Below, piece after piece: positions 17,162 to 24,635 of a stretch of 64,000 bases of DNA. The stretch comes from Aureimonas sp. ME7 (lineage in GTDB: Bacteria; Pseudomonadota; Alphaproteobacteria; Rhizobiales; Rhizobiaceae): positions 124,001 to 188,000 of the forward strand of contig NZ_CAJCKW010000001.1 in the NCBI RefSeq assembly GCF_903970965.1. The letters run 5' to 3'. The stretch's first letter is position 1; the number at the start of each line of letters is the position of its first letter. The translations under genes were made by a program, and so were the position numbers. Under the pieces are notes generated by a model. It was not told where the DNA came from. It saw only the letters and a list, made by a program, of their open reading frames with translations, and searched no databases.

Positions 17162-18391
17162 ATGTCCGCCCTGCCGACGCAAGATACCGAGCGCTCCGCA
17201 TCCGCACCGTCCCCCGCCGCCTTCGACTGGGCCGATCCGTTCCGGTTGGAGGATCAACTCACCGAGGACGAGCGGCTGATCTTCGAGACGGCGAGCCAGT
17301 TCGCCGAGGAACGGCTTCGCCCTCGCATCGTCGATGCCTACCGAAACGAGACGACCGACCCGTCGATCTTCCGCGAGATGGGCGAGCTCGGGCTTCTCGG
17401 CGTGACGCTGCCGGCCGAGTTTGGCTGCGCCGAGGCGTCTTATGTCGCCTACGGGCTGGTGGCACGCGCGGTGGAGCGGGTGGATTCGGGCTACCGCTCG
17501 ATGATGTCGGTCCAGTCCTCGCTCGTCATGTACCCGATCCACGCCTACGGGACGGCCGAGCAGCAGGCGAAGTATCTGCCGAGGCTCGCGTCCGGCGAAT
17601 GGATCGGCTGCTTCGGGCTGACAGAGCCCGACGCCGGCTCCGACCCCGGCGGCATGCGCACGCGCGCCGAGCGCACGTGCGAAGGCTATCGCCTCCACGG
17701 GGCGAAGACCTGGATCTCCAACGCGCCGATCGCCGACGTCTTCGTGGTCTGGGCGAAGTCAGACGCCCATGACGGGGCCATTCGCGGCTTCGTTCTCGAC
17801 AAGGGCACGAAGGGGCTGTCGGCCCCGAAGATCGAGGGCAAGCTCTCTTTGCGCGCCTCCATCACCGGCGAGATCGTGCTCGACGGCGTGGAGGTCGGCG
17901 AGGATGCGCTTCTGCCCAACGTGTCGGGCCTCAAGGGGCCGTTCGGCTGCCTCAACCGGGCACGCTACGGCATTTCCTGGGGCGCGATGGGCGCGGCGGA
18001 AGACTGCTGGCACCGCGCGCGCACCTATACGCTGGACAGGACGCAGTTCGGCCGCCCGCTGGCCCAGACGCAGCTCGTCCAGCGCAAGCTCGCCGACATG
18101 CAGACCGAGATCGCGCTGGGGCTCCAGGCGAGCCTGCGGGTGGGGCGCCTGTTCGACGAGGGGCGGATGGCGCCTGAGATGATCTCGCTCGTGAAGCGCA
18201 ACAACTGCGGCAAGGCGCTCGCCATCGCGCGCGAAGCGCGCGACATGCATGGCGGCAATGGCATCATGGGCGAGTACCACGTGATGCGCCACGCGCAGAA
18301 CCTCGAAACGGTCAACACCTACGAGGGCACGCACGACGTCCACGCCCTGATCCTCGGCCGGGCCCAGACCGGGCTCCAGGCCTTCTTCTGA
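17162..18391 (+). CDS. gcdH: Glutaryl-CoA dehydrogenase
   Basis: Flavoprotein that oxidises and decarboxylates glutaryl-CoA to crotonyl-CoA, feeding electrons to ETF. At 409 residues it has the ACAD architecture: N-terminal helices (about 30-150), beta domain with [16 protein letters not shown], and C-terminal helices ending with [17 protein letters not shown], whose Glu (about 388) is the catalytic base. [15 protein letters not shown] is characteristic of the GCDH branch rather than generic acyl-CoA dehydrogenases. The stop overlaps the next start by one base (TGATG), so the two genes are co-translated. Final steps of lysine, hydroxylysine and tryptophan breakdown use this enzyme. Confidence 0.93.
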   Translation: MSALPTQDTERSASAPSPAAFDWADPFRLEDQLTEDERLIFETASQFAEERLRPRIVDAYRNETTDPSIFREMGELGLLGVTLPAEFGCAEASYVAYGLVARAVERVDSGYRSMMSVQSSLVMYPIHAYGTAEQQAKYLPRLASGEWIGCFGLTEPDAGSDPGGMRTRAERTCEGYRLHGAKTWISNAPIADVFVVWAKSDAHDGAIRGFVLDKGTKGLSAPKIEGKLSLRASITGEIVLDGVEVGEDALLPNVSGLKGPFGCLNRARYGISWGAMGAAEDCWHRARTYTLDRTQFGRPLAQTQLVQRKLADMQTEIALGLQASLRVGRLFDEGRMAPEMISLVKRNNCGKALAIAREARDMHGGNGIMGEYHVMRHAQNLETVNTYEGTHDVHALILGRAQTGLQAFF

Positions 18392-19542
18392 TGGACGGGG
18401 GCGACCGCTCCGCGCCGCTTCGCGGAATCAAGGTCCTCGAACTCGCGCGCATCCTCGCCGGACCCTGGATCGGCCAGACGCTCGCCGATCTCGGCGCCGA
18501 GGTGATCAAGGTCGAGGCGCCGGAAGGCGACGACACGCGCCGCTGGGGGCCGCCCTTCGTGGAGCACGGGGGCGAGCGGGTCGCGGCCTATTTCCACGCC
18601 TGCAACCGGGGCAAGCGCTCGGTGGTGGCCGACTTCTCGACGCCCGAAGGCTGCGCGCTGGTGCGTCGGCTGGCCGGCGAGGCCGACGTTCTCGTCGAGA
18701 ACTTCAAGGTCGGGGGCCTTCGTAAATTCGGGCTCGACTACGAGACCCTGAGCGCGACCAACCCGCGCCTCGTCTACTGCTCCGTCACAGGCTTCGGGCA
18801 GGACGGGCCTTATGCCGCGCGCGCCGGCTACGACTTCATGATCCAGGCGATGTCGGGCATCATGGACCTCACCGGCGAGCCGGACGGCCAGCCCCAGAAG
18901 ATCGGCGTCGCCTTCGCCGATATCTTCACCGGCCTCTACGGGACGATCGCGATCCAGGCGGCGCTGCGAAAGCGCGAGGCGACGGGGCGCGGCGACCATA
19001 TCGATATGGCGCTGATGGACGCGATGACCGGCGTTCTCGCAAACCAGGCGTTGAACTACTTCGCCGGCGGCACGGCCCCCAAACGCCTCGGCAACGCCCA
19101 TCCCAACATCGTGCCCTACCAGAGCTTCGCGGTCGCCGACGGCCACATCGTGATCGCCTGCGGCAACGACCGGCAGTTCGCGCGCTTGGCCACGATCATC
19201 GGCGAGTCGGATTTGGCGGGGGACCCTCGCTTTGCCACCAACGAGGCGCGCGTCGCCCATCGCGCGGGCCTGATCGCGATCATGGAAGGGCGCATGCGCC
19301 TGATGACGCGCGACGCGCTGCTTGGCCAACTGGAGCGCGAGGGCGTGCCGGCCGGGCCGATCAACACGCTTGCCGACGTCTTCGCCGACCCGCAGGTTCG
19401 CCATCGCGGCATGCGTATCGAGCCCGGCGGCGTGCCGGGCCTGCGCACGCCGATCCGCTTCGCGGGCGCCGACCTGTCGTTGGAGCGTCCCTCGCCGCGC
19501 CTCGGCGAGATGGATGGCGAGGGCGGCTTCGGCGTCCCTTAG
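18391..19542 (+). CDS. CaiB/BaiF CoA-transferase, probably glutarate CoA-transferase
   Basis: Class III CoA-transferase of 383 residues. Family hallmarks: LARILAGPWIGQTLADLGAE at the N-terminus, CNRGKRS, GFGQDGPYA, and the catalytic Asp in VAFADIFTG (about Asp177). One-base overlap with gcdH strongly suggests it makes glutaryl-CoA from glutarate, like the animal SUGCT enzyme and bacterial relatives. The CoA donor (succinyl-CoA in SUGCT) is inferred. Its stop codon overlaps the stop of the convergent kinase gene. Confidence 0.87.
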   Translation: MDGGDRSAPLRGIKVLELARILAGPWIGQTLADLGAEVIKVEAPEGDDTRRWGPPFVEHGGERVAAYFHACNRGKRSVVADFSTPEGCALVRRLAGEADVLVENFKVGGLRKFGLDYETLSATNPRLVYCSVTGFGQDGPYAARAGYDFMIQAMSGIMDLTGEPDGQPQKIGVAFADIFTGLYGTIAIQAALRKREATGRGDHIDMALMDAMTGVLANQALNYFAGGTAPKRLGNAHPNIVPYQSFAVADGHIVIACGNDRQFARLATIIGESDLAGDPRFATNEARVAHRAGLIAIMEGRMRLMTRDALLGQLEREGVPAGPINTLADVFADPQVRHRGMRIEPGGVPGLRTPIRFAGADLSLERPSPRLGEMDGEGGFGVP

Positions 19543-20594
19543 CCGAACCCGCAGGCCTGCCGCAGGATCGCGATGCCCTCGCCGCGCGAAAGTTCGGCGC
19601 AGCGCCCGATCGCCATGGCGGCGCGGGCGCGGTTGCGCAGGATATAGGGCGCGTTCTCGGGGTAGCGGTGCGCACGCCATTCGCCGATCGTGATCGACAT
19701 CGCATGGCGGGTCTGGATCAGGTCGAAGAGGTGATCGAGCTCGCCCTCCGGCACCGGATGAACGGCATGATAGGCCGACACGAGCTCGACGACAGGGGCC
19801 AGCGGCGGGCCGTCCGCACCCACTTGATAGGACGCGGCAACCGCCAGATCGTAGATCGCCGGGGTCGCGACGAGATCGCCGAAGTCGAGGATGCCGGTGA
19901 TCCGGTCCGGGTCGGTTTCGTCCACCAGGATGTTGAACGGGTTGAAGTCGTTGTGAACCACCTGGTGCCGAAAGCCCGGCTCCGCCGGCTGGATCCGGGT
20001 CACGAAGCGCGCGAACACCGCCTCGACGCGATCGCGAAGGTCGCGGTCGGCGATGTGATGGGTGAGGGGCACCAGCTGGGCGGCGCGGCGGATGTCCCAG
20101 ACGATGTCGTGGTCTTCCGACGGGTGGTGGAACGTTTCGAGCGCGCGGGCGAGGCGGCCGAGCATTTGCCCGAGCGCGCGCATCTGCGTGCCCGTCTGGG
20201 GCGCGCCGTAGAGGGGGCGTCCGGGAAGCCAGGTCAGAAGCCGGGCGAAATGGGCGTTGCCGTCCCTTTGGGCGAGGAACTCGTGCGCGCCGTCGAGGCC
20301 CGGCACGAGGCGCGAGGCGGGCACCTCCGGTGCCGCCCCTTCCAGATGGCGGAGCGCGCGGTTCTGAAACTCCGCGACGCCCGGATCCTCGGCCGCGTTG
20401 GCGATCTTGAGGACGAAGCTCTCCCCATCGGCGGCGTCGAGGCGCGCGGTCAGGTCCCGCTCGCTGGTGAGAAGGGTGGCGCGCGTTTCCAGCCCGTAGC
20501 GATCGCGCACCAAAGCTACGAGCTCGGACAGGGTGAAGGCCGGCGCGCTGGTCGTGAAGATTGGGTTCGGCTGGGCGGTCGGTGTGGCGGACAT
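19539..20594 (-). CDS. APH-fold kinase resembling hydroxylysine kinase
   Basis: 351-residue aminoglycoside-phosphotransferase-fold kinase. Brenner motif VVHNDFNPFNILV and the metal motif GILDFGDLV are intact; LLTWLPGRPLYG, FHHPSEDHD and the C-terminal YPENAPYILRNR are stretches I associate with the animal hydroxylysine kinase (HYKK/AGPHD1) rather than antibiotic kinases. HYKK uses GTP to phosphorylate 5-hydroxy-L-lysine. The divergent neighbour is a phospho-lyase-type aminotransferase, the enzyme that acts next in that route. The two genes share a 325-base control region with two candidate GntR operators. Alternative: a homoserine-kinase-like kinase of a related amino alcohol. Confidence 0.78.
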   Translation of the reverse strand: MSATPTAQPNPIFTTSAPAFTLSELVALVRDRYGLETRATLLTSERDLTARLDAADGESFVLKIANAAEDPGVAEFQNRALRHLEGAAPEVPASRLVPGLDGAHEFLAQRDGNAHFARLLTWLPGRPLYGAPQTGTQMRALGQMLGRLARALETFHHPSEDHDIVWDIRRAAQLVPLTHHIADRDLRDRVEAVFARFVTRIQPAEPGFRHQVVHNDFNPFNILVDETDPDRITGILDFGDLVATPAIYDLAVAASYQVGADGPPLAPVVELVSAYHAVHPVPEGELDHLFDLIQTRHAMSITIGEWRAHRYPENAPYILRNRARAAMAIGRCAELSRGEGIAILRQACGFG

Positions 20595-20688
20595 GCCGGC
20601 ATCGTCCTGAAGGGGCAGGGAAGGGGAAAGGCGCTGGGTCGATCGTCGCGCGAGAATGGCAATCGGACACCGGACCTAGCTTCTGTTT

Positions 20689-20708
20689 TGATATACCATA
20701 TACGAAGG
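20689..20708. promoter_or_regulatory. Candidate GntR operator, site A
   Basis: Contains ATACCATATACGAAGG (20693-20708), matching 14 of 16 bases of ATATCATATACGAATG upstream of the gntR gene. It sits in the divergent region between the kinase and phospho-lyase genes. Confidence 0.55.
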
Positions 20709-20799
20709 AAGTCAATCGGTGGGCGAGGCTCCTCCTCGTATCAGGAGCTTGTCCACGAGCGGCAAAACCTATGACGATTGCACGTTGCCTACGCCTAAG

Positions 20800-20820
20800 A
20801 TTGGTATATCATGCACCAAT
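20800..20820. promoter_or_regulatory. Candidate GntR operator, site B
   Basis: ATTGGT (20800-20805) and ACCAAT (20815-20820) form a perfect inverted repeat with a 9-base spacer. The core ATATCATGCACCAA (20806-20819 region) shares 11 of 14 bases with the site upstream of the gntR gene. Located 100 to 120 bases before the phospho-lyase start. Confidence 0.55.
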
Positions 20821-20919
20821 TCATCGATGTCGACCTGCTTTCGGCAGTCGATGCGATCGTGCTGGCCTGCCGTTTCCATCATGGACGGAGCCGCTTCGTT
20901 TCCCCTTGGAGTCGCCCCG

Positions 20920-22254
20920 TTGAGCGCTGCCCCCGACCTTTCGATGCCGAACGCCTTCGTCGCCGGTCGCGGCGATGTCTCGCCCGAAAACCTCGGCCTG
21001 ATCGAGCGCCGCGCCCGGGTGCTCGGCCCGGCCTACCGGCTGATGTACGAATCCCCGCTCCATCTGGTTCGGGGGGAGGGCGTCTGGCTCTACGACGAAA
21101 CGGGCCGGCCCTATCTCGACGCCTACAACAACGTCACCTCGCTCGGGCACTGCCATCCGCGCGTCGTGGAGGCGATCCGCGCGCAGGTCGGCATTCTCGC
21201 CACCAACACGCGCTACCTCCACACCGCGATCCTCGACATGGCGGAAAAGCTCGTCGCGACCTTCCCCCCCGAGCTGTCCCAGGTGATGTTCGCCTGCACG
21301 GGCAGCGAGGCGAACGATCTGGCGCTGCGCATCGCCAGGGCGTTCACGGGCGGCACCGGGATCATCGTCACCGAAAACGCCTATCACGGGATCACGGAAA
21401 GCGTCGCGGCCTTCTCTCCCTCGCTCGGGCCCTCCGTCGATCTCGGGCCCCATGTGCGCACCGTTCAGGCACCGGGCGCCTATCACATGGGCGGCCGGGA
21501 CGTCGGCGAGGCGTTCCGCGAAAGCGTCGAGGCCGCCATCGCCGACCTGAAGCGCCACGGCATCAAACCGGCCGTCCTGATCGTCGACACGCTCTTCACC
21601 AGCGACGGAGTCCTGCCGGGGCCGGCGGGTTTCCTCCAAGGCGCAGCCGACGCCATCCGTGCCGCCGGCGGGCTCTTCATCGCCGACGAGGTGCAACCCG
21701 GCTTCGGGCGCACGGGCGAGGCGATGTGGGGCTTCGAGCGCCACGACGTCCTGCCGGACATGGTGACGCTCGGTAAGCCGATGGGCAACGGCCAGCCGAT
21801 CTCGGCCGTGGTGATGCGGCCGGAAGTTGTCGAGCACTTCGGCCGCAACGCGCGCTACTTCAACACGTTCGGCGGCAATGCCGTGTCCTGCGCGGCGGCG
21901 AGCGCCGTCCTGGAAGCGATTGCGGCGGAGGGCCTGCAGCGGAACGCGCTGGAAACCGGGCGCTATCTCTTGGAGGGCGTCCGGGCGGCCTGCGAGGGCG
22001 ACGAGGGCGTCGGCGACGTTCGCGGCGTCGGCTTCTTTCTCGGCGTCGAGTTCGTGGCGAACCGGGAAACCCGTGCGCCGGACCGCGAGCGGGCGGGCCG
22101 CGTCGTCAACGCCATGCGCGAGCGCGGCGTCCTGATCTCGGTGTCTAGCAAGCACCACAACAGCCTGAAGATCCGCCCGCCCCTGGTCTTCACCCGCGAG
22201 AACGCCGATCTCTTCGTCTCCACCTTGAAGGAATGCTTGAGCGCGTCCGCCTGA
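20920..22254 (+). CDS. Class III PLP phospho-lyase resembling 5-phosphohydroxylysine phospho-lyase
   Basis: PLP enzyme of the class III aminotransferase fold, 444 residues. The stretches YLDAYNNVTSLGHCHPRVVE, NTRYLH, CTGSEANDLALRIAR and YHGITES match the AGXT2L1/AGXT2L2 subgroup, which are not transaminases but eliminate phosphate and ammonia from phosphoethanolamine or 5-phosphohydroxylysine. PLP lysine in LGKPMGNGQP (about 286). Start: TTG 20920 has GGAG at 20908-20911; ATG 20881 is the alternative but lacks a ribosome site; the frame further upstream is not protein-like. With the adjacent kinase this would yield 2-aminoadipate semialdehyde. Conventional transaminase activity cannot be excluded. 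Confidence 0.82.
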   Translation: MSAAPDLSMPNAFVAGRGDVSPENLGLIERRARVLGPAYRLMYESPLHLVRGEGVWLYDETGRPYLDAYNNVTSLGHCHPRVVEAIRAQVGILATNTRYLHTAILDMAEKLVATFPPELSQVMFACTGSEANDLALRIARAFTGGTGIIVTENAYHGITESVAAFSPSLGPSVDLGPHVRTVQAPGAYHMGGRDVGEAFRESVEAAIADLKRHGIKPAVLIVDTLFTSDGVLPGPAGFLQGAADAIRAAGGLFIADEVQPGFGRTGEAMWGFERHDVLPDMVTLGKPMGNGQPISAVVMRPEVVEHFGRNARYFNTFGGNAVSCAAASAVLEAIAAEGLQRNALETGRYLLEGVRAACEGDEGVGDVRGVGFFLGVEFVANRETRAPDRERAGRVVNAMRERGVLISVSSKHHNSLKIRPPLVFTRENADLFVSTLKECLSASA

Positions 22255-22264
22255 ACCGGCGCGT

Positions 22265-22951
22265 TCAGGCCGGGGCGGTGGCTTTGCGCTCCGCCTTCTC
22301 CAGGGCCTGGAGGTGCGGGACGAGGAGACGGCCGGCCGTCGCGAGATCGGCCACGATGCCGGCGCGCGCGCTCCGCCCGTCGCCGCGCTCCAGGGCTTCG
22401 ACGATCGCGCGGTGCGCCTCGTTGGCATGCGCCTCGTAGGCCGGCGCGCCGAAGAGCTCCTTCATGTAGGGGCCGGTCTGGCTCCACAGGTCCTGGATCA
22501 GTTGGAACAGGCGCGGGGAGCCCGCCTCGGCGTAGATCGCGAAGTGGAACGCCTGGTTTTCCCGGCGATAGCTGTCGTGGTCGCCTCTTCTCAGGCTGTC
22601 GTCCATCCCGGCCAAGAGCTTGCCGAGCCGCCGGAGCGCCGCTTTGCCGATGCGCGAGGCGGCGAGTTCCGCCGCAAGCCCCTCCAGTTCGCTGCGAATC
22701 CGGGCGATCTCGGCATACTTGTCCGCTTCCAGCGCCGGCACGGCGATCGAGCGGTTGGGAAGGAGCTGGAGCAGGCGCTCGGCGACGAGCCGTTGCAGCG
22801 CCTCGCGAACCGGCGTCGTGGAAATGCCGTAAGCCTCCGCCAGCGTGCGGATCACCAGCACCTGGCCGGGATGGAACGAGGCCGCCATCAGGCCCTCGCG
22901 GATGCGCTCGTAGGCGAGGTCGTTGAGGGTACGGTACTCGATTTTGGACAC
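22265..22951 (-). CDS. GntR-family (FCD) regulator
   Basis: 228-residue FadR-subfamily regulator: winged helix (about 10-75; RTLAEAYGISTTPVREALQRL) and an all-helical FCD ligand domain with metal-type residues in ENQAFHFAIYAEAG and NEAHRAIVEAL. It converges with the phospho-lyase gene, 10 bases between stops. The same sequence motif occurs upstream of this gene and twice in the kinase/phospho-lyase divergent promoter, so it probably represses itself and those genes. Confidence 0.9.
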   Translation of the reverse strand: MSKIEYRTLNDLAYERIREGLMAASFHPGQVLVIRTLAEAYGISTTPVREALQRLVAERLLQLLPNRSIAVPALEADKYAEIARIRSELEGLAAELAASRIGKAALRRLGKLLAGMDDSLRRGDHDSYRRENQAFHFAIYAEAGSPRLFQLIQDLWSQTGPYMKELFGAPAYEAHANEAHRAIVEALERGDGRSARAGIVADLATAGRLLVPHLQALEKAERKATAPA

Positions 22952-23402
22952 GGCGCGCGGCTCTCCTTTTCGTCCAGCGACATATCATATACGAATGCTA
23001 CAAGCGCTTCTCGATCTCTTCGATATTTCTCCTCATGCTGGGATCGATCGGAATTGGTGAAAAACTTGGCAGAAAATCTGATTTTCCGATACCGCCGGCC
23101 GGATAAAACGATTTGACGCCGAGCATCCGAGTTCCGCAACTTATGTGTTGCCTCATGTGCCGTAGCAATAATGCAGCTTATGCTTCGACCTTTCTGCCGA
23201 ATTGTTGAACACATGAGGGGTGGACACTTCGCTTCATGAAGCGCGAGGGGGCTGGAAAGCTTGGTGGCATGGTTCTTGCTGGGTAGGGTTGAAGCGCCGC
23301 GCGATGGCGAACCTCTCTCGAAGGGCCGGTTCGAGCCGTGCGCAAACGACGCGAAGCATGGAGCGCCAGGGCTTTTCAGGAACGAAGATCGGAGCGCCGG
23401 GC
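22952..23402. promoter_or_regulatory. 451-base region between divergent gntR and araC
   Basis: The longest AT-rich stretch nearby (about 22975-23220). It holds candidate GntR site C (22980-22997, ATATCATATACGAATG core) close to the gntR start, and a small palindrome GCAAC (23136-23140) / GTTGC (23147-23151) in the middle. No credible gene: the upstream in-frame codons before the AraC start (from 23220) look non-coding. Confidence 0.5.
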
Positions 23403-24377
23403 ATGCGATCGAGCTATTCCACCCACGACAGCGCGCCTGAAACCCGCAAGACGGTCTGGCAGGACGCCGTCTCGCGCATCTACTTTCCGCTGGACGTGAA
23501 GTTCCGCCCGTCGGTCGAGTTCTCCGGCACGCTCGACGTCTGGTCGCTTGGATCCGTGTCCATCTCGCGCAACCAGTCGGATGCCCTCCTGTATCGCCGC
23601 CACGAGCGTCATCTTCTCACCGAGCGCGAGGAAAGCTTCCTGATCACCGTGCCGGACCTGGCCGAAATCCGTTTCGAGCAGGACGGGCGCGACGTGTCCT
23701 GCCGGCCGGGCCAGTTCCTGATCGAGCGCAGCCACCTTCCCTACGAGTTCAGCCACCGCGAGCGGGCGCGGCTCTGGGTCATCAAGATTCCGAGCCCAGT
23801 GCTGCGCGCGCGCATCGCACGCCCCGAACGGCTGGCGACCCTCCAGTTCGATGCCACGCGCGGCGTCGGCGCCCTGTTCGTCGACATGCTACGCCTGACG
23901 GCCGGGCGTCTCGACGAGATGGACGAGCCGGCGCGCCGCCTGATGGGGAACCAGCTCGTGGATCTCCTCGCCATGGCGGTGGAGGCCGACGACCGCGTGC
24001 TCGGCACCCGCTCCTCCTCCATCCGCAACGCCCATCTGCAGCGCGCCGAGCATGTCATCCGATCGCGCCTGCGCGACATGGACCTCACCCCCGGCCTCGT
24101 GGCCGAGAGCTGCGGAATTTCGCTGCGCTATCTCCATCAGCTCTTCGAGGCGGAGGGCCGGAGCGTTTGCGCCCACATCCGCACGCAGCGTCTTCTGATG
24201 TGCGACGCGATGCTGAAGGACCCTTTCAGCCACAAGGCGATCGCCGAGATTGCCTATGAATGGGGTTTCACCGACCAGGCCCAGTTCAGCCGCAACTACC
24301 GCGCCCATTTCGGCCAAACGCCGAGCCGCGCGCGCATGGCGGCGCGCTCCGCCCCCTCGGCTTCCGCGAAGCCGTAG
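23403..24377 (+). CDS. AraC-family regulator
   Basis: 324-residue activator: N-terminal AraC-binding-like domain (about 20-195; FLIERSHLPYEFSHRE) and C-terminal double helix-turn-helix (about 215-315; LVAESCGISLRYLHQLFEAE and KAIAEIAYEWGFTDQAQFSR). GGAG at 23391-23394, eight bases before the ATG, decides this start over ATG 23358. It lies directly upstream of, and in the same direction as, the hydantoinase/ABC operon, and is probably its activator. Confidence 0.87.
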   Translation: MRSSYSTHDSAPETRKTVWQDAVSRIYFPLDVKFRPSVEFSGTLDVWSLGSVSISRNQSDALLYRRHERHLLTEREESFLITVPDLAEIRFEQDGRDVSCRPGQFLIERSHLPYEFSHRERARLWVIKIPSPVLRARIARPERLATLQFDATRGVGALFVDMLRLTAGRLDEMDEPARRLMGNQLVDLLAMAVEADDRVLGTRSSSIRNAHLQRAEHVIRSRLRDMDLTPGLVAESCGISLRYLHQLFEAEGRSVCAHIRTQRLLMCDAMLKDPFSHKAIAEIAYEWGFTDQAQFSRNYRAHFGQTPSRARMAARSAPSASAKP

Positions 24378-24635
24378 TATCGCGCCCTTCCCGCTGATCG
24401 AAATTGGTGCACTGCAAGAAAGCGCCTCGGATTTGTGCGAGGATCGCGCTCCGGCACAAGGTTTCGTGCGCGCACGATCAAGAGAAGCCCGACCAAACCC
24501 CCTTTAATCCCCTCATGGCCTTCGAAACCGAAGGCTGGATTTCGAGGCCGAACCACGAGCGCGGGGATGCGCCACGCGAACCCGTGGTCCCGCTCGAACC
24601 CCGCCCATCGCGACACATCGCAAAGGAGCCCCATC
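24378..24635 (+). promoter_or_regulatory. Upstream region of the hyuAB-ABC operon
   Basis: 258 bases between the AraC stop and the HyuA start; presumed promoter and AraC-binding region. The frame open upstream of HyuA through here is not protein-like. No clear repeat was seen. Confidence 0.35.

Noticed and set aside
20719-20919. N-terminal extension of the phospho-lyase
   Set aside because: The extra residues are not protein-like and would place two candidate operators inside the coding region; TTG 20920 has a ribosome site.
23220-23402. N-terminal extension of the AraC regulator
   Set aside because: Trp/Arg/Ser-rich, unconserved; GGAG in front of ATG 23403 gives a better start.
24378-24635. 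Extended N-terminus of HyuA from 24435
   Set aside because: The family motif begins immediately after TTG 24636, which has AAGGAG at proper spacing.
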